Positions 6,322 through 12,877 of a stretch of 14,464 bases of DNA are shown piece by piece; positions within the stretch are counted from its first letter, which is position 1; every line of letters starts with the position of its first letter. The notes beneath the pieces are model-generated. The model saw nothing but the letters and a program-made list of their open reading frames with translations. It did not search any database and was not told the origin of the DNA. The stretch lies in the NCBI GenBank assembly GCA_964525675.1, contig CAZGJW010000065.1, forward strand, positions 1-14,464, in the 5' to 3' direction. This DNA comes from CAYSRJ01 sp964525675 (GTDB lineage: Bacteria > Spirochaetota > B62-G9 > DRHN01). Position numbers and translations under genes: made by a program.

Positions 6322-7272
6322 ATGGCTGGTCCTTATGAACTTTATAACAACGATGTCGGCGATAGGGCTTGGAGTTATCAATTGTTTAGTATACTAGGAT
6401 GTCTCAGAAGAAGATGGGAGAAGAAGAGGATCAGGGCTGTGTTCAAGCATAACCTAGCAGATAATGTAGTTGAATCGGTAGGTGAGAGAAAACGCCTTAC
6501 AGTGCTCTTCTCCGACATTTTTTCCTTTACCGACTACTTAGTAAAGCAACCGCTCGAAGAAGCCACATCTAATCTGTGTGAATATTTTACCGAAATGGTA
6601 GACGTGATTCTCCGCTATGGAGGTATGATCGACAAGTTTATGGGTGACGAGATAATGGTGGAGTTCGGATTGCCCACCCATTTTCCTGACCACGCAGAAC
6701 GGGCCTGCCTGGTTGCACTTGAGATGGTACGGTCCTTCAAACGGCTCAGGGAGCGGTGGATGCAAGAGGGCAAAGAGGTATTTAACATAAAAATCGGAAT
6801 TAACACGGGCGACATGATTGTAGGAAATTTTGGATCAAAACAGATATTTGACTACTCAGTTATTGGAGCTGCGGTGACCCTTGGAGTACGATTAAGGGAT
6901 ATTAACAAGGTGTATCAGACAGCAAACCACATCATTATAAGTGAGTTCACCAAAAATGAGCTAAGCGATAAGATTGTTACAAGGGAGCTCGACTCTGTAA
7001 GAGTAAAAGGATTGAATAAGCCTATGGCTATATTCGAGCTCGTTGGTGAGAAGGATTCAATAGTCTTTCCGAAAGAATTTCTTTTACATTTTACTGAGGG
7101 ACTCGAAAGATATAAGAAAATGGAGTGGGATTGGGCAATCAAGGAGTTCAGCACCGGGCTCAAGATAAAAAATGATGAAGTGAGCAGCATGTACATCAAA
7201 CGGTGCAGACACTATAAGGAGAATCCTCCTATAGATGACTGGGATGGCGTGTTCACGTTAAGGACTATGTGA
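6322..7272 (+). CDS. Class III adenylate/guanylate cyclase, sensor part missing
   Basis: Residues about 50-230 form a class III cyclase homology domain: VLFSDI with metal ligand Asp65, YGGMIDKFMGDE with Lys105 and metal ligand Asp109, IKIGINTGD, then DYSVIGAAVTLGVRL. In active enzymes the last motif reads DYTVIGDAVNLASRL; here the transition-state Asn is Thr186, the preceding conserved Asp is Ala183, and the transition-state Arg190 remains. Ser179 occupies the substrate-specificity position (Thr or Asp elsewhere). Residues 250-316 (FTEGLERYKKMEWDWAIKEF..DDWDGVFTL) match the C-terminal tail common to CHASE2-type bacterial cyclases. The usual N-terminal membrane sensor is absent, residues 1-33 look unrelated, and ATG 6322 lacks a clear ribosome site, so the gene is probably 5'-truncated by rearrangement. 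Activity is doubtful. Confidence 0.8.
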   Translation: MAGPYELYNNDVGDRAWSYQLFSILGCLRRRWEKKRIRAVFKHNLADNVVESVGERKRLTVLFSDIFSFTDYLVKQPLEEATSNLCEYFTEMVDVILRYGGMIDKFMGDEIMVEFGLPTHFPDHAERACLVALEMVRSFKRLRERWMQEGKEVFNIKIGINTGDMIVGNFGSKQIFDYSVIGAAVTLGVRLRDINKVYQTANHIIISEFTKNELSDKIVTRELDSVRVKGLNKPMAIFELVGEKDSIVFPKEFLLHFTEGLERYKKMEWDWAIKEFSTGLKIKNDEVSSMYIKRCRHYKENPPIDDWDGVFTLRTM

Positions 7273-7442
7273 ACGTTTTTATATCAAATATCACATTGCA
7301 TAATCCTTCAAAACATAAGCACCTTATACGCTATTATGGGCTGTATTCCAGCAGGACGAAAGTTAGGGCCGTCAAAGGTGGGAGCCTTGCAAGATTCGGT
7401 TATAAGTCTAATGCTGCTGAGGATGTGTCTATTTTCGGGTGA
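7269..7442 (+). pseudogene. Transposase C-terminal remnant (IS91/Y2-type)
   Basis: The frame from 7269 to TGA 7440-7442, just after and slightly overlapping the cyclase stop, reads VNVFISNITLHNPSKHKHLIRYYGLYSSRTK and onward. The HLIRYYGLYSSR string is characteristic of the end of IS91-like transposases (PF04986 type), where the final domain carries RYYGxYS. No catalytic part is left, so only a scar of one insertion remains. The identification rests on this single motif. Confidence 0.5.
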
Positions 7443-7472
7443 AGATCAACTATTACGGAAAGGGACACTACG

Positions 7473-8348
7473 ATGGCTATAAAACAGGCTTTGCTTAGCT
7501 TAGAGGGCTTATCGGTTGGCGACGGGTTCGGGGAGAAGTGCTTCTGGCTGGGAAAGAAGGCCATTGCCCGGTGTGAGCTACCGTCTGGAACCTGGCGCTG
7601 GACCGACGACACCCAAATGGCCCTTTCGATTGTCGAAGTATTGAGGGAGTACAACAACATCGACCAGGATGCCCTGGCTGAGTCCTTTTCCCACCGCTAC
7701 ACCCAACAGCCCCAGCGCGGCTACGGAGGCGGCGCCCGGCGCCTGCTCCAGCGAGTTGCCAAGGGAGAGGATTGGCACCAGGTTGCGCTACAACTTTTCC
7801 CCGGAGGCTCATATGGCAATGGGGGGGGCATGCGAGCTGGGCCCATCGGTGGCTATTTCGCCGGCGACCCGTCGCGAGCTGCATACGAGGGCAAGCTGTC
7901 CGCCGAAGTCACACACGCTCATCCTGAGGGTCAGGCAGGCGCAATGGGAGTAGCTGCGGCAGCCGCCATCGCAGCCATGGACCATACCTTTGAAGGGAAC
8001 GATTTTTTACATGAAGTTGCCAGATTTATCCCTGAAAGCCATGTTCTCGAAGGAATCAAAAAAGCCTTAGATATTCCTCCGGAACAATTAGAGTGTGCTA
8101 TTCAAACTCTGGGTACAGGCTACCAGGTTTCAGCCCAGGACACGGTTCCATTTTGTCTGTGGGTTGCTGCCCATTACCAGTACGATTACACCCAGGCAAT
8201 GTGGCACACCGTGACAGGTCGGGGTGATCGGGACACTACATGCGCGATCGTCGGAAGCATAGTGGCGCTTTCCGCCGGCGGGGTTCCCCAGGAATGGGTC
8301 AAACACCGTGAAAAGCTGCCAGAGGGTTTCTCTCTTTACCGAACCTGA
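7473..8348 (+). CDS. ADP-ribosylglycohydrolase (DraG/ARH family)
   Basis: This intact 291-residue protein has the family's metal-binding signatures in order: GDGFG (16-20), WTDDTQMALS (Thr44, Asp45, Asp46), NGGGMRAGPIG (116-126), THAHPEGQAGA (147-157) and GRGDRDTTCAIVGSIVAL (Asp252, Asp254, Thr255, Thr256). Together these coordinate the two Mg ions that hydrolyse the ADP-ribose bond to a protein, nucleic acid or small molecule; the target here is unknown. It is cytosolic, with no signal peptide. GGAAAGGG lies before the ATG. The gene is clearly GC-richer than the AT-rich DNA on either side, which suggests separate acquisition. No ADP-ribosyltransferase partner is visible in the window. Its 3' end overlaps the end of the convergent aconitase X swivel pseudogene by about 13 bases. 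Confidence 0.9.
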   Translation: MAIKQALLSLEGLSVGDGFGEKCFWLGKKAIARCELPSGTWRWTDDTQMALSIVEVLREYNNIDQDALAESFSHRYTQQPQRGYGGGARRLLQRVAKGEDWHQVALQLFPGGSYGNGGGMRAGPIGGYFAGDPSRAAYEGKLSAEVTHAHPEGQAGAMGVAAAAAIAAMDHTFEGNDFLHEVARFIPESHVLEGIKKALDIPPEQLECAIQTLGTGYQVSAQDTVPFCLWVAAHYQYDYTQAMWHTVTGRGDRDTTCAIVGSIVALSAGGVPQEWVKHREKLPEGFSLYRT

Positions 8349-8784
8349 ACTTCCACGCTGCCGCTATCCCCATCCACCACTACCATCGCGCCGGAGGGAA
8401 TGCGCTCGATCGTGACCTGGTCGGTCCACACAGGGTATCTCGGCAATGATGCATCCCACCGCAGTTATGGTCTTGCATTCGATGTCGATGATCGCAGCTG
8501 GGAGCCAGGTCCGGCTTTTTTCAGGCGGTAGAGGGTGTAGGAGCCTACTATGGAGCCCTTGCAGGCGGAGAATACCAAAACTACACCAGCCATCTAAAAG
8601 TCAAGTAAATTTCCTATATAGTGGGAAAATAAATTTCCCGGTCTTAGTCCTAAGCAATCCATCTTCCCGAAGGGAGGTTCCGACCGGAGAAGGAGATGCC
8701 CATCTTGGTCACCAGGGCCTGACCTTGACCGATGCGTGGGTAAATCGAGCGACCAGTCAGCCTTATCCTCTCACCTTCTTGCAT
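8336..8784 (-). pseudogene. Aconitase X swivel-domain protein (DUF126), frameshifted
   Basis: Four frame segments on the minus strand together recreate a nearly full-length AcnX swivel subunit. Segment 8784-8650 reads MQEGERIRLTGRSIYPRIG.. QALVTKMGISFSG and hits a stop. Segment about 8593-8506 reads AGVVLVFSACKGSIVGSYTLYRLKKAG. Segment about 8505-8420 reads PAAIIDIECKTITAVGCI then IAEIPCVDRP. Segment about 8424-8336 reads DQVTIERIPSGAMVVVDGD then SGSVEVQVR and stops. In AcnX the swivel domain packs on the catalytic domain; known activities include dehydration of cis-3-hydroxyproline or of mevalonate 5-phosphate. An AT-rich stretch (about 8600-8645) interrupts the homology. At least three frame changes make it non-functional. 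The start follows the catalytic fragment by 17 bases. Confidence 0.75.
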
Positions 8785-8801
8785 CCTTTCGTCTTCTCCC
8801 T

Positions 8802-9031
8802 TCACATCACCGGCTTCCGGAACCTTCGTCTTAACGCCTCCGCGACCATCTCTTCAAAGGACCGATAAACGGTCTTGAACCCATCCTTGGCTGGTACATA
8901 GTAGCACCCTTTGGCGCTGTCGGTCGCCATGACTTTGAAACGTCCCCAGATGGGCGCCACTACCGGGCAGGTATTGGCCCCACTAGCTTCTATAATTTGT
9001 GAGCAGCCCATCCGGTCGGCTATTTGTTTAT
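8802..9031 (-). pseudogene. Aconitase X catalytic domain, C-terminal remnant
   Basis: The minus-strand frame 9134-8802 carries, from about 9031 on, ADRMGCSQIIEASGANTCPV then VAPIWGRFKVMATDSAKGCY and ends RSFEEMVAEALRRRFRKPVM. This matches the end of the AcnX catalytic domain (RMG, EASG, DTCPVVAP, TNSAKAxxY, SLEECV). The first 35 or so codons of the open frame look unrelated, so a rearrangement near 9031 removed about 300 residues including most of the active site. The internal DTC part also looks shortened. It lies 17 bases upstream of the swivel pseudogene in the same orientation, the normal two-gene order. The pair is GC-richer than the AT-rich genes that follow. Confidence 0.75.
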
Positions 9032-9180
9032 TGCATATAATTGACGCAATATTGAGAATTAAGTAATATGATATAAGTATACTTTGCCTATAAAACGGAT
9101 CATTCACAGAACACTTGTTCATCAATTTTGGCAACTCCGGGCACCTTTAGCGACAGCATTATTATATTGGGAGAAGCAAT

Positions 9181-9753
9181 ATGAAAATCTCACCTAACTA
9201 CAAGGATGACGATTGGAGAAGATTGAAATTCGATAGGGAAGAAGACTGGATTACAGCAATTGATATCTTTAAAGATCGTATATCTGGTCGATTTCTTATC
9301 CCCATATCAAAAATCGAAAACTATGAATATTCGGGCTTTGCAGTGATGGCTTTGGATTGTCTAATGATTGAGACACTTCAACAATTCTTCAAAGGAACCT
9401 TCAAAACTCCACAAGGAAAAGGAAAAGAGTATTTTGCGGACTTTCTAACTAACACAAGTTTCAACAACCATTTTGATACAAATATGGCAGAAATGTTTTA
9501 CTCTCAAATTAGATGCGGTATTCTTCATCAAGCTGAAGTTGAAAGTAATTCCAAGATACGAATAACAACTAAATTGCTTTTGGTGCAATACACTGATGAT
9601 AAAAAAGGTTTGATTATCAATAGAAATAAATTTCATAGTCGATTGAAAGAAGAAATTAGAATTTATATGAGAAAATTAAAAAATCCATTGAATACTGACT
9701 TACGAGGGAATTTTAAGAAAAAGATGGATTACATTTGTCGTATTTTCATTTAA
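9181..9753 (+). CDS. HEPN-like hypothetical protein
   Basis: This 190-residue protein has no signal peptide or membrane segment. Its middle reads SGFAVMALDCLMIETLQQFF, and residues 106-118 read FYSQIRCGILHQA. Arg111 and His116 fit the R-x4-6-H motif of HEPN-fold proteins, a helical fold that includes many RNases in toxin-antitoxin, Abi and CRISPR-linked systems. The assignment to HEPN rests on this motif and on helical character. GGGAGA precedes the ATG by about eight bases. The gene is AT-rich. A gamma-glutamylcyclotransferase-like gene follows 19 bases downstream on the same strand and may be its partner. No conserved function can be named. Confidence 0.65.
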   Translation: MKISPNYKDDDWRRLKFDREEDWITAIDIFKDRISGRFLIPISKIENYEYSGFAVMALDCLMIETLQQFFKGTFKTPQGKGKEYFADFLTNTSFNNHFDTNMAEMFYSQIRCGILHQAEVESNSKIRITTKLLLVQYTDDKKGLIINRNKFHSRLKEEIRIYMRKLKNPLNTDLRGNFKKKMDYICRIFI

Positions 9754-9772
9754 TATTTTGTGTATAACGAGT

Positions 9773-10231
9773 ATGGATAAATTTATCTATTTTGCTTACG
9801 GCTCTAATATGAATTCTGAAAGATTAAGAAAAAGAACTCCATCTGCAGTAGAAATAGGTCGGGCGAAGCTTCTTAACAAAGATCTTGTGTTTAATAAAAA
9901 AAGTACAGATGGCTCTATGAAAGCGAATATTATCAATTATACTGGCAAATCAGTTTGGGGTGTACTATTTGAGATAGATACAGACGAAATGGAACAATTG
10001 GAAAAGGCTGAAGAAGGATATGATCGTGTTTACTTGGATGTTTATACAGATAAGAATGAAAAAATAAAAGCGTATGTTTACATTTCATCTGATGTGATAG
10101 AAAATGAACGGCCTTACGATTGGTACAAAGAATTTATTTTAGAGGGTGCTCGTGAACATAAATTGCCAATAGAGTATATTGAACATTTAGAAGAAATTAC
10201 CTCTAAACCTGACCGGCGCAAAGGGATATAA
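9773..10231 (+). CDS. Gamma-glutamylcyclotransferase-like (GGCT/AIG2) protein
   Basis: The N-terminus carries the GGCT signature FAYGSNM (residues 7-13), which binds the substrate gamma-glutamyl group, followed by the small beta-barrel core (WGVLFEI). Glu80 or Glu81 in AEEGYDRV is the likely catalytic acid, and YVYISSD is the following strand. Family members cyclise gamma-glutamyl amines or amino acids to 5-oxoproline or act in amine biosynthesis; the substrate here is unknown. Length is 152 residues from ATG 9773, normal for the family. The frame can be extended to a TTG at 9758, but the ATG falls immediately before the conserved beta-strand and is preferred. The 19-base spacing after the HEPN-like gene suggests co-transcription. 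Confidence 0.8.
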   Translation: MDKFIYFAYGSNMNSERLRKRTPSAVEIGRAKLLNKDLVFNKKSTDGSMKANIINYTGKSVWGVLFEIDTDEMEQLEKAEEGYDRVYLDVYTDKNEKIKAYVYISSDVIENERPYDWYKEFILEGAREHKLPIEYIEHLEEITSKPDRRKGI

Positions 10232-10439
10232 CTGCGTATTTGAGATTTCGCTTGGTCTTATTCCACACCAATTCAGCACTTGTTGATTTCTGCAAACCCT
10301 CCTCCATTGTAAAACATTAGCTCTTGTTCTAATTGTTTTTGTTAAGTTTACTATTAAAGCAATAATCATCTATCGGAAAACGGTCTCTTCCTTTTTTTAT
10401 TTGCCGGTTATGTACAGCATAGCTATTACCGGAGAAAAG

Positions 10440-10476
10440 CCTCCAAAAAGAAAGGGAGGGGGGAAAGGAGGTTTTT
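10440..10476 (+). terminator. Possible rho-independent terminator
   Basis: CCTCC (10440-10444) can pair with GGAGG (10467-10471), which is followed by TTTTT (10472-10476) and preceded by an A-run. The purine-rich loop of 22 bases and 5-bp stem make it weak. It would end transcripts from the HEPN-GGCT pair about 200 bases after the stop. Confidence 0.35.
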
Positions 10477-10667
10477 AAAAATAGTTATAGAGACACGCCC
10501 GCCATCCGGGTTGAGCTGAAAAATAAAGAAAATCCAGATTTATATAGATACCCTCAAGCATAATTATTGAAATAGTAATAAATTAGTAAAACTACAAAAG
10601 ACGATTTAGTAAAAATAGGCTATTTTTCAGTGATACCATCCGGGCGGGCTTGCTTCCGCACTGACAA

Positions 10668-10686
10668 GGGGGGCAGGACGCCCCCC
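10668..10686. repeat. Compact GC hairpin
   Basis: GGGGGGC (10668-10674) and GCCCCCC (10680-10686) form a perfect 7-bp stem with a 5-base loop, AGGAC. It lies 12 bases beyond the stop of the minus-strand membrane ORF, so it may end that transcript, although no T-run follows on either strand. Confidence 0.55.
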
Positions 10687-10698
10687 GTTCTTCGCTAT

Positions 10699-10935
10699 TC
10701 AGCTTTCTCTTTTCACCATCTTGTCGATAGCATACGATCCGAAATGATAAAACCCATTCGATCCCAGAAATACTCCAACAACAAGTATAATAAACTTCGA
10801 CCAGTCATACGGTTGAACTGAAAGAGTCCTCCAGGGCGCTAAAAGGATCGTCACTATTGCAGAAATAATAAGAGCAGTCTTTCCTTCTTGCGGTTTTCCA
10901 TTTACCAGTGTTAATATTATAGAGTAATGCAACAC
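10699..10935 (-). CDS. Small putative membrane protein
   Basis: The 78-residue frame begins at a GTG without a clear ribosome site. Two hydrophobic segments are visible, about residues 20-34 (ALIISAIVTILLA) and 47-65 (FIILVVGVFLGSNGFYHFG), separated by a polar turn (RTLSVQPYDWSK), and a charged C-terminus follows (IDKMVKRES). The layout recalls small holin-like or accessory membrane proteins, but no family motif is recognised. A strong hairpin follows the stop. The reading could also be the C-terminal remnant of a larger gene, as the frame upstream of the GTG stays open for at least 45 bases (HNYG just before it). Confidence 0.4.
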   Translation of the reverse strand: MLHYSIILTLVNGKPQEGKTALIISAIVTILLAPWRTLSVQPYDWSKFIILVVGVFLGSNGFYHFGSYAIDKMVKRES

Positions 10936-10976
10936 GCCGTAATTATGATAAACTTTAGTATTATGAGGAAAAAACG

Positions 10977-11405
10977 TTGATTACAAAAAACCTTATTGAT
11001 AAAATAATAAGTGGAATAAGCGAAGTAGAAAAACAATATCAAAGTAATCAAGGGTTGATTCTAAGCGAAAGTGACTTAAAGTGCCTAATATATAAAGAAC
11101 TTTACAATGTTTTTCCAGAATTCACAAAAACTATGGATAGAAATATAAAAGCAAATTCACTACATACAGAAATACCTTGATATGACGAGAATAGTAAACT
11201 AACTATTCGTTCTGTTATAACTATTTTAAATCCAGATAAGATGAGTATAAAGCATGGAAATTCGATTTATCAGAAAAATGAATTTTTTTCGTACGGCCAT
11301 TTGCCTAGTAAAGATTTTCAATTTGGAGGTGAAGCCTTAGTAATTGAAATAATATTTATTAAAAAGAAAAGAGGAATATCAGAGAAAGATAAAACCTTAA
11401 GATAA
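10977..11405 (+). pseudogene. Nuclease-like (PD-(D/E)xK type) hypothetical protein, broken by stop codons
   Basis: From TTG 10977, preceded by GAGGAAAA, the frame reads MITKNLIDKIISGISEVEKQ.. ILSESDLKCLIYKELYNVFPEF.. LHTEIP and meets TGA at 11178. The same frame continues YDENSKLTIRSVITILNPD.. FQFGGEALVIEIIFIKKKRG to TAA at 11403-11405. Related proteins read LHTEIPWYDENGKLTIRPDITIL and later FEIKF, so TGA replaces a Trp codon, and the putative catalytic PD and ExK positions have become SV and EII. The C-terminal third is missing or scattered. Loss of both the frame and the catalytic residues indicates long decay rather than recoding; neighbouring genes use TGA as a stop. The family assignment is from memory of related sequences, hence moderate confidence. 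Confidence 0.55.
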
Positions 11406-11634
11406 AACCATAATTAATTAACTTTACCCTTATACCTGAACATGCTATATGAAGAAGGGGTAAATAAGTATCTTACATCTCATATTTTGTAAAGGAACAG
11501 TAATTTTCGGGTTTTTATATACAGGGAAGTATATCCGCAATGCGTATATATTATACTTATACCGAAGTTATCTGCCATTACTCTTTTGTTAAATTCACAA
11601 GTTGTTTAAGATCTCTTAACGAATTAGGAATGCT

Positions 11635-12585
11635 ATGTATAATTTTATAGTAGGCTTTAGAGTTCCAAGAAAGATAATGGCTGATAAAGATAAAAAGGAA
11701 ATAGTACATGTGATTAAAAAAAGAGTGTTTCTAGTCATTGATGAAGAAACGATAGTATATCTGATACCAACAACAAAAAAGAGTTGTTTCTTTGTGATTC
11801 GAGCACAAATAAGAAAACCAGCTTATACCTTTTTATCCTTATTAAAAGGATACTATTTGATTAATTTTGGTGTATCACCATGGACATACGATGACGGGTG
11901 CATGAGTATCTATGAACTTGTGACAGCACCTCGTTTGAGCTGGTCAATGAGAGATTGGATAGCAAACAGTAATCATAGTGATATAGGTGCTGAACTTAGC
12001 ACGGTATTTGCTAAGACCGGTTTTTTTATTGGGGAGGAATATTTAGTCGATGGAGAATACTACGACCTTAAGTATTTCGTGAAAACTTACTGGAATGACA
12101 GTATTCTGATTGAAGCCCTGGATAATTTATATTATAGCTTAAAGCTATTTGATGGGAATATTCTGAATGACTTTCCAACATATGAATTCAGAGAGAATCC
12201 ACCGAGATTTTCTAATGAATTATTGGACAAATCATATTTAGAGTTTAGGGCGAAATTTGAACTGTCTTTTCTGTGTGCCTACAAAGGAATAGAACGTGTT
12301 TTTGGCGTAAACAGCATAAGCAAAAACAATATTGAAAATCTTCTATCGCAATTAGGTATTTCTCCTGACAAGGAATACCAGTGTAAATACTTGAGATTCC
12401 TTAAAAAAGTGAAAATAAAAAGCTATTGTGGTTGTCTGCTTTTTTTAATAGATATACGTAATACGGTAGCAGCACATTCCAATAAGAATCCTCCAATAGA
12501 AAAAGAGATAAATGTATACGTGTTATATGAAATCCAAGAATACTTGAAAAAATTAATCCTTAGATATATGAATGTTGGAATTTAA
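11635..12585 (+). CDS. Hypothetical protein with HEPN-like C-terminus
   Basis: This intact 316-residue protein has no signal peptide. The N-terminal half (residues 1-200) has no domain that I recognise. The C-terminal region is helical, and LLFLIDIRNTVAAHSNKNPP places Arg275, Asn276 and His281 in an R-N-x4-H arrangement, the active-site motif of many HEPN proteins of the Apea-like type. Such proteins are commonly RNases of mobile-element defence or toxin systems. AGGA lies six bases before the ATG. The gene is AT-rich like its left neighbours, and its TAA stop (12583-12585) directly adjoins a GC-rich structured block. No antitoxin-like partner is seen beside it. Function unknown. Confidence 0.6.
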   Translation: MYNFIVGFRVPRKIMADKDKKEIVHVIKKRVFLVIDEETIVYLIPTTKKSCFFVIRAQIRKPAYTFLSLLKGYYLINFGVSPWTYDDGCMSIYELVTAPRLSWSMRDWIANSNHSDIGAELSTVFAKTGFFIGEEYLVDGEYYDLKYFVKTYWNDSILIEALDNLYYSLKLFDGNILNDFPTYEFRENPPRFSNELLDKSYLEFRAKFELSFLCAYKGIERVFGVNSISKNNIENLLSQLGISPDKEYQCKYLRFLKKVKIKSYCGCLLFLIDIRNTVAAHSNKNPPIEKEINVYVLYEIQEYLKKLILRYMNVGI

Positions 12586-12866
12586 CAAGCAAATGGAGCA
12601 GACAGTTTTATTGTCACGGTTCTTGCATTTCTGAATAGGAAGAGCAAGGTAGTGGTGGTGCAAGAACCGTGACAGTCCGGCGAAGACACCGGATCAAAAC
12701 TGCAGCTCATTTGGTCGTTCAGCCGACCTGCGGCCGGCTGAACAGGGCTCGCGGGCAAACACCCGCGTGTCGGGCCGCACGCGGCCGAACCCGCGGCTGC
12801 AACGGATGCACGTCGGCGAGCAAGCTCGCCTCCTCCACCGCTGATCCGCGAGCCCTGTTATATAGA
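12583..12866. repeat. GC-rich block of nested inverted repeats
   Basis: The block fills almost the whole gap between two AT-rich genes. Stems seen: 12612-12627 with 12659-12674 (16 bp, perfect); 12676-12680 with 12689-12693; 12717-12725 with 12735-12743 (9 bp, perfect); 12741-12754 with 12846-12859 (14 bp, perfect, enclosing 91 bases); inside it 12773-12777 with 12782-12786 and 12815-12820 with 12825-12830 (tetraloop CAAG). CGCGGG at 12750-12755 can instead pair with CCCGCG at 12762-12767, which competes with the 14-bp stem. The left edge ATTTAAC at the preceding stop fits the integron R-site pattern RYYYAAC, but the right edge GTTATAT departs from GTTRRRY. No reading frame through it looks like protein. 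It may be an attC-like site, a structured RNA or a non-autonomous element. Confidence 0.7.
12612..12674. repeat. Perfect 16-bp inverted repeat
   Basis: TGTCACGGTTCTTGCA (12612-12627) is the exact reverse complement of 12659-12674, with a 31-base loop. It forms the left arm of the structured block. No T-run follows, so it is not an ordinary terminator of the upstream gene. No other copy was noticed in the window. Confidence 0.85.
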
Positions 12867-12877
12867 AGGAGGCAAGC

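Larger units (their letters stand above)
10232..10698. other. Gene-free AT-rich region
   Basis: No credible coding frame was found here. It holds a possible terminator (10440-10476), the G6C/GC6 hairpin at its right side (10668-10686), and two copies of CCATCCGGG (10502-10510 and 10636-10644). The second copy is followed by a GC-rich string that complements the GCCCGCC preceding the first copy. The 125 bases between these copies are very AT-rich. Confidence 0.5.

Noticed and set aside
6178..6381. 67-codon minus-strand frame opposite the start of the cyclase
   Set aside because: No domain or ribosome site was recognised and it overlaps the cyclase; left as unexplained junction sequence.
7849..7856. 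TGGGCCCA as a possible second attachment-site copy
   Set aside because: Only the palindromic 8 bases match the tRNA acceptor end; it lies inside the conserved ADP-ribosylglycohydrolase motif and lacks T-arm similarity.
8336..8424. PEP-utilising enzyme swivel end (VVVDGDSGSVEV on the minus strand)
   Set aside because: The preceding IIAEIPCVDR and upstream segments fit the aconitase X swivel (DUF126) better and give one coherent gene.
8430..8608. Plus-strand protein-like strings (SYGLAFDVDDRSWEPGPAFF and, one frame away, VEGVGAYYGALAGGEYQNYT)
   Set aside because: They look coding-like, but the minus strand of the same bases gives recognisable aconitase X swivel sequence through the whole stretch; the plus readings are its shadow.
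11178..11180. TGA as recoded Trp or selenocysteine
   Set aside because: Neighbouring genes end in TGA, the downstream half lost its putative catalytic residues and meets more stops soon after, so decay is simpler.
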